This document shows, in pieces, positions 1-8,345 of a stretch of DNA of 64,000 nucleotides (the stretch's first letter is position 1; each line of letters starts with the position of its first letter). The notes beneath the pieces are model-generated. The model was not told the origin of the DNA. It saw nothing but the letters and a program-made list of their open reading frames with translations, and did not search any database. A program made the translations under genes and the position numbers. This DNA is from JBBRMW01 sp965246845. Lineage in GTDB: Bacteria > Chloroflexota > Anaerolineae > Aggregatilineales > UBA2796. The stretch covers positions 620,001 to 684,000 of the forward strand of contig CBDFFR010000012.1 in NCBI GenBank assembly GCA_965246845.1. The letters are read 5' to 3'.

Positions 1-1757
1 ATGTAGGAGCGCGTCGCGAGGACGGTCTCGGCAGCGAACACCTGTGGGATATTCTGCACATCGGTCAGGTTATAGAAAACACCCTTGCCCGCCGTCGCGA
101 TGTCTCGCATGAACGCCGGGACTTCGCTGCCAATCCCAATCGAGGTGACGGTGATGCCATAATCCTGATTGAGTTTGCGCACGATTTCGACCGAGTTGCC
201 CGGCTCCGCGCCGCCGTCGGTCAGCAAAATCACATGCTTGAGCGTAGATGGGTCGCTAGGCAGCGCCGCCGCAATCGCCTTCACCGCCGCCAGGATGTCC
301 GTCCCGCCGCCCGGTCGCAGCGTGCCAACGAGCGAGCGCATGGCGTCCTGATTGGTCACGGCCTGAATCGGCACGAGCCATTCCGGGTTGGAGTCGAACG
401 AAAGGACGCCCGCGCGGTCTTGTGGGAACAGAAAATTGATCGAGCGGCGGGTCGCTTCCTTCGCGAGTTCGAGGTTGGTCACGCCGCTCGGTCCGATGAT
501 TTCCATACTCCCCGAACGATCGATGACATAGGCCATCGTCAGCTTGGGTATGCGTTTCACATCCTTGAGGCGCATCTCGACCGGGAGCGTTTCTTCGAGC
601 GGCGTCTGGAAGTAGCCGCCCGCGCCGTAGCTGTTCGGACCGCCAATCGCGACCAGCCCGCCGCCGAGATCGCGCACATAGGTCTGGATGATTTTCATCT
701 GTTGATTGCTGATCGCCGTCGCGGAGACATTGGCGAGGATCACCGAGCGATAGCCTGCAAGTCCAGCTACGCCACCGGGCAGCGCCGCCGGGTCGATCAC
801 ATCGACGCTCAACCCGGCCTGTTGCAGCGCAGGCAGCAGCGCGGCCACTTCGGTCGGGGTCTGCGTGACGAGCAACACTTTGGGCGGTCCGGTGATTTCC
901 GTGAACGCAGAGAGTTCGTTGTTCTGGTAGAACGTATCCTTGCCGAGTGGGTCCACGCGCACGCGAAAATCGCTGAACCCCTGCGCCGGGACGGATACCG
1001 TGAACACAAATTCGTTCGCGCCGACCTGTAGCTCCGCGCTGCGCTGCGCGATGGTCGCACCGCTGGCGAGGATCGTAATCTGCGCGGGTCCGGCGGTCTG
1101 GCTGCGGATCGTCACACCGAGGTCGAACTGCTCCCCGGCGTTCACCCGCGATGGCGCGCGGACCGATGAGACCTCGATTTCCGGTCCGGGCTGGCGATTG
1201 AGCGGCACGACCTCGATAGGGACGCTTGCGGCTGCGGCGAGGTCGGCGGTCTGCGCGGCGCTGCCAAGCGTTTCCACGCCGTCACTAAGCAGCACGATCC
1301 GCCGCGCGCTATCCGCCGGGAACATCGCCAGCGCGAGCCGGATAGCTTCCGCGATATTCGTATTCAGGCGGATTGGCGCGGACGTGAGGCCGACATATTC
1401 CTTCGCATTGGAGAGCGGGCGCTCCACAAGCGCGTTCTGCCCGAAGACGACAATCCCGGCGCGGTCATCGGGGCGCATCGCGGAGAGTGCTTCGCGAATG
1501 TATGCGTCGGCCTGCGCTCGCGCCGCGCTGTCCACCGAGTCGGACGCATCGACGAGGAACACCACGCTCAATTTTTCGGCGGCACGGACCGCCTGCGCGC
1601 CTGCAAGCGCGAACGCAAGCGCCGCGATAATCACAATCCGCAACGCGAGGCTCACCCACGCGCGACCCCGCCGGAAGCGCATTCGCGGCCAGCCGAGCCA
1701 CGCCACCGGGACCAGAAGCAGCAGCAACAACAGCGCTGCGGGGTTTGCAAAAGTCAT
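1..1757 (-). CDS. VWA-domain membrane protein, 3' end outside window
   Basis: The minus-strand frame is open from ATG 1757 to the window edge (at least 585 codons), so the C-terminus is missing. The N-terminus has two hydrophobic stretches (residues 7-22 and 36-56). A von Willebrand factor A domain follows with a MIDAS-like DASDS at residues 70-74. The middle part (about 290-370) resembles the glutamine-amidotransferase-like domain found in this family. A second VWA domain carries the motif DRSGSM near residue 411. The arrangement is that of uncharacterised VWA/GATase1-like membrane proteins related to BatA. Metal-dependent protein binding at the cell surface is the family expectation, and the partner is unknown. 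No neighbouring gene on this strand helps. Family identity is well supported, the role is not. Confidence 0.85.
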   Translation of the reverse strand, partial: MTFANPAALLLLLLLVPVAWLGWPRMRFRRGRAWVSLALRIVIIAALAFALAGAQAVRAAEKLSVVFLVDASDSVDSAARAQADAYIREALSAMRPDDRAGIVVFGQNALVERPLSNAKEYVGLTSAPIRLNTNIAEAIRLALAMFPADSARRIVLLSDGVETLGSAAQTADLAAAASVPIEVVPLNRQPGPEIEVSSVRAPSRVNAGEQFDLGVTIRSQTAGPAQITILASGATIAQRSAELQVGANEFVFTVSVPAQGFSDFRVRVDPLGKDTFYQNNELSAFTEITGPPKVLLVTQTPTEVAALLPALQQAGLSVDVIDPAALPGGVAGLAGYRSVILANVSATAISNQQMKIIQTYVRDLGGGLVAIGGPNSYGAGGYFQTPLEETLPVEMRLKDVKRIPKLTMAYVIDRSGSMEIIGPSGVTNLELAKEATRRSINFLFPQDRAGVLSFDSNPEWLVPIQAVTNQDAMRSLVGTLRPGGGTDILAAVKAIAAALPSDPSTLKHVILLTDGGAEPGNSVEIVRKLNQDYGITVTSIGIGSEVPAFMRDIATAGKGVFYNLTDVQNIPQVFAAETVLATRSY

Positions 1758-2052
1758 CGCGTTACGCCACGTTTATCTATCGCGTAGTCTAACACATCCG
1801 GTCGCTTGCGGGGGCGCGGCGTGAGTTAAGCGCGTGCTTAGAAAGGTGCATACATAGTCACATCTCGCGCAGCAGTTTGTCGTATACGGCGTGAGGACCA
1901 ATCTGGGTTCAAAAATATTTGGTCTAGTCACGTCACAGTATATTACAATATACATCTACTGAAACTACTTGTTTGCTGACGACGCGCCGAATATTGGAGT
2001 GGAAAACGTTACGCTTCAAACCTTAGCGTGATTTAATTCACGGGAGACCTAG
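1758..2052. other. Intergenic region, AT-richer, no gene recognised
   Basis: About 295 bases between the divergent VWA gene and the small gene at 2053. The second half is clearly AT-richer than the surroundings. I see no RNA gene, convincing promoter pair or repeat. Confidence 0.5.
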
Positions 2053-2325
2053 TTGACTGATAAGCATCAAATCCTAACCCTTGCTGATTTATTTTGCTTG
2101 CTACGCGAGAAGCTAATACTCGCTCGTGAGCAAAAAGAAACGCCTGCTCTTAAACGACTGATGGGTACTTTTACTCTCATTGAAGATGCAGCAAGTACGG
2201 TTCAGGACAAGATAACGTATTCACTTGCAGAAACTCTGGAAGACGCATGTAGAGATAGTTTAATGAATGCTGACTGGAAGAGTAATATTCCCTCTGCTGA
2301 AGAGATCAAACAGTTGCTTACGTAA
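2053..2325 (+). CDS. Small hypothetical protein (90 aa)
   Basis: A 90-residue, mostly helical, acidic protein. The start is TTG at 2053, preceded by GGGAG at 2042-2046. It has no signal peptide, membrane segment or motif I recognise. Its codons are visibly AT-richer than those of neighbouring genes, which may mean a transferred or fast-evolving gene. It is convergent with the antitoxin-like gene that ends at 2354. Function unknown. Confidence 0.6.
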   Translation: MTDKHQILTLADLFCLLREKLILAREQKETPALKRLMGTFTLIEDAASTVQDKITYSLAETLEDACRDSLMNADWKSNIPSAEEIKQLLT

Positions 2326-2353
2326 CACTTGAAGTCATAAGTCCGACGTGATC

Positions 2354-2608
2354 TCACAGCGCATCCGTTTCCAGTTCATCCGGGTTCAGGTCCACCGTGC
2401 GACCCTCCGCGATTTCGGCGCGTACCTGCGCGGCCATCCGCGCAAATAATGCAACAGATTGCGCGAAGGACGCATCCCACTGTGCATCTTCGGCGATCTC
2501 CCCGGTTTCTAGTGTCACCTTGACTTCACCCGGCGGCAGGTTGAGCGGACAATCAAGTTCTAGCTGTCTGGTGTCGCTGATGCGGCCTGTCAGTTGGAGC
2601 GTTGTCAT
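2354..2608 (-). CDS. Antitoxin-like small protein (84 aa)
   Basis: The frame extends upstream to 2776, but the natural start is ATG 2608: the protein from there opens with TLQLTGRISDTRQLELDCP followed by LPPGEVKVTLE. The pattern G-x-I-x-D-x3-L-x-L then LPPGxVxVxL is typical of small antitoxin-like proteins that are common in Chloroflexota and cyanobacteria. The C-terminal half is acidic and helical, as expected for a toxin-binding tail. No toxin gene lies next to it on the same strand; the neighbour is the divergent HicB-like gene. Antitoxin function is inferred from the N-terminal pattern only. Confidence 0.6.
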   Translation of the reverse strand: MTTLQLTGRISDTRQLELDCPLNLPPGEVKVTLETGEIAEDAQWDASFAQSVALFARMAAQVRAEIAEGRTVDLNPDELETDAL

Positions 2609-2684
2609 AACCAACCTCTCTGTTTTGACGAATTTTACCAGAGGCGCACGCGATATACTTGTCGTATTCAGAGGTATCAAAATC

Positions 2685-2861
2685 TTGGAATACGTAGCAA
2701 TTGGCAATGAATACACCGCCGTAATCAAGCGCACGGAACACTGGTGGATTGGCTGGGTCGCGGAAGTCCCCGGCACGAATTGTCAGGAAGCAACGCGCGA
2801 AGAACTCTTGAATTGCCTGCGCATTGTTCTACAAGAGGCGCTTGAATTCGATCAATCCTGA
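2685..2861 (+). CDS. HicB-like antitoxin domain protein (58 aa)
   Basis: The start is TTG 2685, with GAGGT at 2671-2675 at good spacing. The 58-residue product fits the short HicB-type fold: an N-terminal strand, then WWIGWVAEVPGTNCQEATREE (split here: WWIGWVAEVPG and TNCQEATREE), then a helix. HicB proteins neutralise HicA mRNA interferases and repress their own operon. No HicA-like gene is adjacent, so this may be an orphan antitoxin or a protein partnered elsewhere. It lies 2 bases before the next gene and is probably co-transcribed with it. Confidence 0.6.
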   Translation: MEYVAIGNEYTAVIKRTEHWWIGWVAEVPGTNCQEATREELLNCLRIVLQEALEFDQS

Positions 2862-2863
2862 AT

Positions 2864-3970
2864 ATGCTTTCAGACAACATTCCAGATAACAGGCGGCTTC
2901 TCGTCGCGGAGTTCATCTATCGCGAGCGCCCGACAAAGCCACAGGCACGTACCGTCTTCGATTACGCGCTAACGCAGCGTCTGGCCGCGCTCCGCACCGA
3001 AGACGCGGTACTCTATCTCGTGAATAGTCAGGCGACGTTCGACTCGTTGCACCCCGTTCTGAACCGCTTCCCGCACCTCGCGCATATTCCCATTCTCTGC
3101 GATCCCAATCCGCTCGATGAACCCGCCACACGCGACACGCCCCGCCTGCTCGATTGGCCGGGCGCATGGCAGCCAATGCAAACCTCCGACCGCTGGGCGC
3201 GCATTATGGAAGCACTGCGCATCGCGAGTACGTTGAATGGGTCCGGCTGGCTGGTCATGCCCGCGCACGACGCGGTATATTCCCCCGACCTGTTGAGCCG
3301 CCTCATTCGCCACAGCGAAACGCAGATGCGAAACGGCATCCCCGCCGCCGTGAGTCCGTTGACGGCGCGCATACACGGCGCGGTCCCCGGTATGGACATC
3401 CCGCAGGCTACGATTGATTTGCTCAATGCGACCTTCAACCGCGACCCGACCTTCGCGTGGAAGGTGCGCTTTGGTCGTGTGCAGGCGTTTTGGGCCAAAA
3501 TGGGGATGCTGCCATTCAGCGTTTGCGGCGATCTTCGCGGTGCGGTCGATACGTCGATCTGGGAAGACGATCTGGAAATCGACAGCGCGCTACATCGGCT
3601 CGGCTATCCAGCGCGTGCCTTGTGGGTCGCGGACCCGGTGCAATATCGGCAGGTGCTGCCCGTCTTCGATATGGACGACGCGCGGCGGGTAATCGACCGC
3701 ACCCTACATTATTCGCTGCCCATTTCATCGCGAATGCACAGCGCGAGTGCGATTGCTGCTCAAGCCAGCCGCCTGACGCGCCTGCGAGAACGGATCGACC
3801 CCGCATTCAAGCACGCGAACACCACCGCCGAACGCCTGATCACGTCGTGCTGGCAAGCGATACAAGTTCGGTTGGATCAATACGGCGCGTCGTGGGTCGA
3901 TTGGGGCGCATACCGCTATGTCGTCCGCATCCGAGAGCCGGGCGTCGAGGTCTGGTGGCGCGTCAGATGA
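2864..3970 (+). CDS. Hypothetical protein, possibly glycosyltransferase-like (368 aa)
   Basis: ATG 2864 follows the HicB-like gene by two bases. The protein is soluble, without a signal peptide or membrane segments. A WEDDLEID stretch near residue 232 resembles the acidic ED motif of GT-A glycosyltransferases, and FSVCGDLRGA just before it could form part of the acceptor loop. I see no clear DxD earlier in the chain, so the assignment is tentative. The C-terminus overlaps the convergent membrane-protein gene by 8 bases. Substrate and partners unknown. Confidence 0.55.
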   Translation: MLSDNIPDNRRLLVAEFIYRERPTKPQARTVFDYALTQRLAALRTEDAVLYLVNSQATFDSLHPVLNRFPHLAHIPILCDPNPLDEPATRDTPRLLDWPGAWQPMQTSDRWARIMEALRIASTLNGSGWLVMPAHDAVYSPDLLSRLIRHSETQMRNGIPAAVSPLTARIHGAVPGMDIPQATIDLLNATFNRDPTFAWKVRFGRVQAFWAKMGMLPFSVCGDLRGAVDTSIWEDDLEIDSALHRLGYPARALWVADPVQYRQVLPVFDMDDARRVIDRTLHYSLPISSRMHSASAIAAQASRLTRLRERIDPAFKHANTTAERLITSCWQAIQVRLDQYGASWVDWGAYRYVVRIREPGVEVWWRVR

Positions 3971-4205
3971 TTTTTGGGCGCGCGATGACGAAAAATACGC
4001 CGATGAGTGCAAGGCCGATGAACGGTCCGGCGCACATCGCCAGCACAACCCGCCCATTGCCGGACCAGCCGAGCGCCCCCGCGAATAAATAGACAACCGT
4101 TGCTGAAACAATCAGCACGGCGAAAATTGGTAGCCCAAGCAGCAGACCGCGCCGAATATCGAGCGTCGGTGGCGGGTTGCTTGGCAGGTTCGGGGGCAGG
4201 TTCAA
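3963..4205 (-). CDS. Small two-helix membrane protein (80 aa)
   Basis: A Pro-rich cytoplasmic N-terminus is followed by two hydrophobic segments (about residues 21-46 and 53-75) separated by a short loop. The start codon overlaps the stop of the upstream gene by four bases (ATGA at 4202-4205), so the two are translationally coupled. No functional motif is seen. The 3' end overlaps the convergent gene ending at 3970 by 8 bases. Confidence 0.65.
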   Translation of the reverse strand: MNLPPNLPSNPPPTLDIRRGLLLGLPIFAVLIVSATVVYLFAGALGWSGNGRVVLAMCAGPFIGLALIGVFFVIARPKII

Positions 4206-5113
4206 GGTGTGCGCTCCTCAGCGAACCCGTATTCTAGCAGAAAGGCGCGGTATTTGGACAGCGCGGGACCGCCGTAATCATTGAAATGGCCTTTGACGTG
4301 CTGCGCGTCCAGTTTGAATGACGCACCGGGCGTTTGCGCTGCGCGCTCGAATTTGCGCAGTTTGCGGTGCTGCTCCCACGACTCCAGTTTGTCACCCAAC
4401 CGCGAGCCTAGCAGCCACTCTCCGAACTGCTTCAAAATGCGTCTCGTTTCTGGCTGGGATCGCTCATTTACATCAATCGCGGTATTCGGCAAATGCAGGT
4501 CCGACCAGCGGTTCACACGGCGCATTTCCGTGTACACGCCAAAACCATAGACTGGTCGCATCTGGATCAATTCGTGCGCGGTGTATAAATCCTGCCGCTC
4601 CTGCTCAAGCGCGTCCTCTGCAAGCACATAGTTCGGGCAAAGCCGCACCCCGCGCAGCCGCGCCAGCCGCACGAGCAGGATCACGAGCGCCCGCGTGAGC
4701 CAGACCCGCCCGGCGCGCGTCACGATTAGGTAATCCAGATCGTCAGCAGGTCCACGCGGATTATCCACTGCGAGCGCGCCCGTGACCGCGACCATCCGCA
4801 CGAACGGCAAGGCCGCGATCAGTTGCCCATACCTCTTCGCGCGACGATGCAGCCGCGCAAGATAATCCTGCTTCGCCTGTCGCTTTCCGATGATTTCTTC
4901 ATCATTACACAAGGCGTAGTAGCCATCGGTATACATGATAAAACGCTGTAACCGGGTTGAAGAAGCCAATGTGCGTGCGATGCCTGCTTCATCAGCCGAA
5001 CAGCCGATTAGGTAGCGATGAATTTCAGCCTGCGTCAGGGGGAAATGAAAAACGTTCGCGTAGAGGAGCGTGCGCAGTATCGCGTCTTCGAGTTCAGTGT
5101 ATATCGGCGGCAT
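4202..5113 (-). CDS. Nucleotidyltransferase-fold protein (303 aa)
   Basis: The frame is open up to 5242, but ATG 5113 is the more likely start: the upstream extension reads through a probable promoter zone for the divergent gdh gene. The first 100 residues look like a winged-helix domain. A polymerase-beta-like nucleotidyltransferase motif follows at about residues 110-130: a Gly-containing strand, then DDLDYLIVT with a metal-binding Asp pair. The remainder is helical. Such proteins may transfer nucleotides or may be inactive relatives; the substrate cannot be told. The gene is coupled with the small membrane protein downstream. Confidence 0.6.
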   Translation of the reverse strand: MPPIYTELEDAILRTLLYANVFHFPLTQAEIHRYLIGCSADEAGIARTLASSTRLQRFIMYTDGYYALCNDEEIIGKRQAKQDYLARLHRRAKRYGQLIAALPFVRMVAVTGALAVDNPRGPADDLDYLIVTRAGRVWLTRALVILLVRLARLRGVRLCPNYVLAEDALEQERQDLYTAHELIQMRPVYGFGVYTEMRRVNRWSDLHLPNTAIDVNERSQPETRRILKQFGEWLLGSRLGDKLESWEQHRKLRKFERAAQTPGASFKLDAQHVKGHFNDYGGPALSKYRAFLLEYGFAEERTP

Positions 5114-5179
5114 GTGCGGCGGCGCTCCTGCGTGAAGTCGCACCACTATAGCACGAAAGGCGTTGGCTTGCGGGTGTGG

Positions 5180-5310
5180 CAGTTTTGCACAAAATTCGAT
5201 ATGCTTTATTAGGACAGTTTGCATAAAATCCCAATTGTTCATAAACTGTTACCAACTTATAGCCCCTTTTTATGCTGATTCAGTTGATAATGAGTTTACA
5301 AACTGTCGTA
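5180..5310. promoter_or_regulatory. gdhA upstream region with repeated ACAGTTT-type motifs
   Basis: An AT-rich stretch lies between the divergent genes. ACAGTTTG occurs at 5215-5222, and inverted relatives occur at 5242-5250 (ATAAACTGT/T) and 5297-5306 (TACAAACTGT). A looser copy, CAGTTTTGCACAAAAT, lies at 5180-5195. Two possible sigma-70 promoters for gdhA can be read: TTGCAT 5219-5224 with TAAACT 5242-5247, and TTGTTC 5235-5240 with TATAGC 5258-5263, each with a 17-base spacer. Operator function is inferred. Confidence 0.4.
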
Positions 5311-5357
5311 AGACGCCAAAGAGATTTTCATTCTGTTCCGATAGGAGTTGTTCGACC

Positions 5358-6647
5358 ATGATGCTCTCAACCGCCCCCAGCGTTCACGCCACGATGGACG
5401 CGACGTATCAGACCGCCCTCAGTCAATATGACCGCGCGGTCCGCTATCTCGATGTCCCCGAAGGTTTGATTGAATTCATGAAATGGCCGCGCCGTGAACT
5501 GACCGTGAACTTTCCGGTTCACATGGATAACGGCAGCGTAAAAATTTTTACGGGCTATCGCATTCACCATAATACTGTTTTGGGTCCGAGCAAGGGCGGC
5601 ATCCGCTACAGCTCGCACGTCACGCAGGATGAGGTCCGCGCGCTCGCGATGTGGATGAGCTGGAAGTGCGCGCTCGTCAATCTACCCTATGGCGGCGCGA
5701 AAGGTGGCGTCATCGTCGAGCCGAAGGACCTCTCGGAAGCCGAACTGCAAGCGCTGACGCGCCGCTACACCTCGGAGATCATCCTGCTGATCGGTCCGCA
5801 AATCGACATCCCCGCGCCGGACATGGGGACCAATGCGCAAACGATGGGCTGGATGATGGATACCTATTCGATGACGGTCGGCTATTCGGTCCCGGCGGTT
5901 GTGACGGGCAAGCCGCTGATCATTGGCGGCTCGCTCGGACGTGAGGAAGCGACCGGGCGCGGCGTGATCGTGTGCATGTTGGAAGCGCTGCGGCAACAGG
6001 GCATCACGCGCAGCCCGAAGGATATTAGTGTCGTCGTGCAGGGCTTCGGCAATGTCGGGTCCAACGCGGCACAGCGCGCGCACGATCTCGGCTTCAAGGT
6101 GATCGCAGTCAGCGACATCAGCGGCGGCCTCTATAATCCGCGCGGTTTGAACATTACGGAGATGCGCGAATACATCAAGCGCAACCCGCGCCGCTCGCTG
6201 GAAGGCTATCGCGATGGCGACCGCCTGACCAACGCGGAACTGCTCGAATTGCCGTGCGATGTGCTGATCCCCGCCGCGATGGAAGGCCAGCTTACAGGCG
6301 ATAATGCGCCACGCATCCGCGCTAAATTGATTGTCGAAGGCGCGAACGGTCCGACACTGCCCGAAGCAGACGCGATTTTCAATGATCGCGGGATTACCGT
6401 CGTGCCGGATATTCTAGCGAACGCCGGCGGCGTGACCGTCTCCTATTTCGAGTGGGTGCAGGGCTTGCAGGAATTTTTCTGGGACGAGGATGAAGTCTAC
6501 CGCCGTCTGGAGCGCATCTTGATCCGCGCTTCCGATGAGGTGATCGCGACGATGGACAAGCACAACGTCGATATGCGGACGGCGGCGCAGATTACGGCAA
6601 TCAACCGCGTCGCGCAGGCGACATTGACGCGCGGGATTTATCCCTAA
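5358..6647 (+). CDS. gdhA: Glu/Leu/Phe/Val dehydrogenase family, glutamate dehydrogenase
   Basis: A cytoplasmic enzyme interconverting glutamate and 2-oxoglutarate plus ammonium with NAD(P). The start is ATG 5358, with AGGAG at 5342-5346; the longer open frame upstream covers the promoter region. The length of 429 residues fits hexameric bacterial and archaeal GDHs. Visible features are GPSKGGIRY near residue 77, the catalytic lysine in PYGGAKGGV near 115, PAPDMGTN near 155, and the Rossmann motif VVQGFGNVGSNAA near 230. The coenzyme preference is not obvious from sequence. The gene is monocistronic, and its stop overlaps the convergent AAA+ gene by four bases. Confidence 0.93.
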   Translation: MMLSTAPSVHATMDATYQTALSQYDRAVRYLDVPEGLIEFMKWPRRELTVNFPVHMDNGSVKIFTGYRIHHNTVLGPSKGGIRYSSHVTQDEVRALAMWMSWKCALVNLPYGGAKGGVIVEPKDLSEAELQALTRRYTSEIILLIGPQIDIPAPDMGTNAQTMGWMMDTYSMTVGYSVPAVVTGKPLIIGGSLGREEATGRGVIVCMLEALRQQGITRSPKDISVVVQGFGNVGSNAAQRAHDLGFKVIAVSDISGGLYNPRGLNITEMREYIKRNPRRSLEGYRDGDRLTNAELLELPCDVLIPAAMEGQLTGDNAPRIRAKLIVEGANGPTLPEADAIFNDRGITVVPDILANAGGVTVSYFEWVQGLQEFFWDEDEVYRRLERILIRASDEVIATMDKHNVDMRTAAQITAINRVAQATLTRGIYP

Positions 6648-7519
6648 CCCGTCCCGATTTCTTCCTTCGCCCGCCGGATTTGCGCGAGCGCACCCTCGAA
6701 ATCGGGGAGCGCTACCGCCCGCGCGTTCCGTTCAAGCGCGCCTGATGCCGCTAGAATAACGGTATTCAAAATATCCGCGCCGCTCATGCCTTCACTGAGC
6801 GGGGCGAGTGCTTCCGGCGTGACACCTTGTGCGAGTGGCATCCGCGCGGGCAGGTGAAAGCGCCACAACCGCACGCGCGCGGCCTCATCCGGCAGCGGGA
6901 AGTAGACATGCGCGAGGATACGCCGCACGAAGGCCGCATCGTAATTCATCCCCAGGTTGGTCGCGAAGAGGACCACGCCCTCGTAACTATCCAGTTGCAG
7001 CAGGAGTGTACTCCGCGTGACGTTCACGCCGTAATCTGCCGCTTGCGTGATATTCGTCACGCGCCGACTAAGCACCGAATCCGCTTCATCGAAGAATAGC
7101 ACCGAATCGGTAGCCCGCGCCGCCGCGAAAGCCGCCGTGATGTTTTTCGGGGTATCGCCAACGAAGCGCGATTCGATCTGCGCGTAGTCGATCCGCATAA
7201 TCGGCTTGCCCAAATAATCCGCGATGGCCTCCGCCGCGAAGGTCTTGCCCGTTCCCGGTGGTCCATAGAGATTAATCGCGAGACCGCGCCCCTCCGGGTG
7301 AACCGCCGCGAGTCCCCACTCGTCGTAAAGCGTCTTGTGGTGTTTCACCTTCGCGAGTGCGACCCGTAGCTGCTTGCTCGTCTCTTCGCTCAGGACGAGA
7401 TCAGCCAGCTTGCGGCGCGGCGTCTCCGGTGTGAACATGGACACGAGCGAGGAGTCGGCTTCGCCCGCCGCGCGCACGTTATTCGACCCGCCGGACGACC
7501 AGCTTATAGGTGGGGGCAT
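6644..7519 (-). CDS. AAA+ ATPase, last gene of a four-gene membrane operon
   Basis: A single-domain AAA+ protein of 291 residues: Walker A GPPGTGKT at 86-93, Walker B VLFFDEAD at 140-147, sensor-1-like FATN, then a paired arginine (VRRI) in the arginine-finger region near 209 and a C-terminal lid with SGADI. It belongs to the classical ATP-driven remodelling clade. ATG 7519 has a strong GAGGAG six bases upstream, so the gene truly overlaps the preceding one by 41 bases; ATG 7438 is the alternative. It follows three small membrane-anchored proteins, so it probably remodels or disassembles a complex built by them. No protease domain is present. Confidence 0.85.
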   Translation of the reverse strand: MPPPISWSSGGSNNVRAAGEADSSLVSMFTPETPRRKLADLVLSEETSKQLRVALAKVKHHKTLYDEWGLAAVHPEGRGLAINLYGPPGTGKTFAAEAIADYLGKPIMRIDYAQIESRFVGDTPKNITAAFAAARATDSVLFFDEADSVLSRRVTNITQAADYGVNVTRSTLLLQLDSYEGVVLFATNLGMNYDAAFVRRILAHVYFPLPDEAARVRLWRFHLPARMPLAQGVTPEALAPLSEGMSGADILNTVILAASGALERNARAVALPDFEGALAQIRRAKEEIGTG

Positions 7520-7877
7520 TCGCGCTCCTCAGAGTTCCGGTAGAGAGTTCATAGGTGGCGGCTCCGCGTTCGAGCCGCGTTCGGATTTCTTCGGGCAATT
7601 GTTCGGGTTCGAGCGTGCGCTGTTCTTCAACAGTCTCGTAGCGCCCTTCGTCTGCGCGGTAGAATGCGCGGACCGTCGCAACGACCATGCGCTGCCCGGT
7701 TACGACTGCCCGGTCCAGCACGACAAGCGCGCTATACAGACGATCAGCTTGCAGGTGCATATCGCGCTCAAGTCGCGCGATCAGGTCCGCGAGCCAGTTC
7801 TGGATCCCGTTCCAGAAGACGACCGCGCCGACGACGAGGCCGCCAATCCCTAAAATGGTGAGCAGAGGTGGCAACAT
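7479..7877 (-). CDS. Small membrane-anchored protein A of AAA+ operon (132 aa)
   Basis: One N-terminal membrane segment (residues 4-22) is followed by an amphipathic helix and a cytoplasmic domain. The layout matches the gene at 8346: a membrane anchor, a helix with WNGIQNWLADLIARLERD, a LDRAVV stretch, and a C-terminal LPEEIRTRLER motif equivalent to IPDxVREKxIR in the two upstream proteins. These shared elements suggest three paralogues. Spacing to the upstream gene is two bases. I do not recognise a named family and propose no function beyond a scaffold or substrate of the ATPase encoded next. Confidence 0.7.
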   Translation of the reverse strand: MLPPLLTILGIGGLVVGAVVFWNGIQNWLADLIARLERDMHLQADRLYSALVVLDRAVVTGQRMVVATVRAFYRADEGRYETVEEQRTLEPEQLPEEIRTRLERGAATYELSTGTLRSANAPTYKLVVRRVE

Positions 7878-7879
7878 GG

Positions 7880-8341
7880 TTACGGTATCGCGTAAGCGAG
7901 CGTGATCGGCTGCCGCTGCCGGATGAGCTGTTCGCGCACATCGTCGGGGATTTCCTGCCAGGTGATCTCGCGTTCGGCGTGCCAGCGCAGCAGGTTTGGG
8001 ACCTTGCCGTTCAACTGACGCGGAGCCATATATGCTTCGACTTCAAGATACTGCTTGCCGTCCCGCTGCGAAAATGTCACTTTCGCGTCGATCAGCGCCT
8101 CGCGAACCTGCGCCGCGACTTCCGGGGAGCGTTCCTCGCCACTGAGCAGCACTTTCAACGCCTGCTCGCTGTCGATTTCGGCGCGCGTCTCGTGCAGCCA
8201 GCGCGAAAGATGCTCCGACGCCCATTTATCCACGAATTCGCGATAGCTCACATCGAGCGGCTGGGTTGCGCTGCGCACCTTGCCGACGCCGAACCCGAAT
8301 AAGCGCAGGATTGCCTGAAATACCGAAAATAGACAGCCCAT
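7880..8341 (-). CDS. Small protein B of AAA+ operon (153 aa)
   Basis: The start ATG 8341 has AGGAG at good spacing. The N-terminus is moderately hydrophobic (residues 3-18) and less clearly membrane-spanning than in its two neighbours. The C-terminal part contains EITWQEIPDDVREQLIRQRQ, closely matching AWHEIPDEVREKFIRRQ in the gene at 8346 (sequences shown as short excerpts). This supports common ancestry. It is separated by two and four bases from the flanking genes. Function unknown. Confidence 0.7.
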   Translation of the reverse strand: MGCLFSVFQAILRLFGFGVGKVRSATQPLDVSYREFVDKWASEHLSRWLHETRAEIDSEQALKVLLSGEERSPEVAAQVREALIDAKVTFSQRDGKQYLEVEAYMAPRQLNGKVPNLLRWHAEREITWQEIPDDVREQLIRQRQPITLAYAIP

Positions 8342-8345
8342 CGCG

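Noticed and set aside
234..1824. Long plus-strand open frames opposite the VWA gene
   Set aside because: Shadows caused by high GC. The minus-strand frame encodes a recognisable VWA protein.
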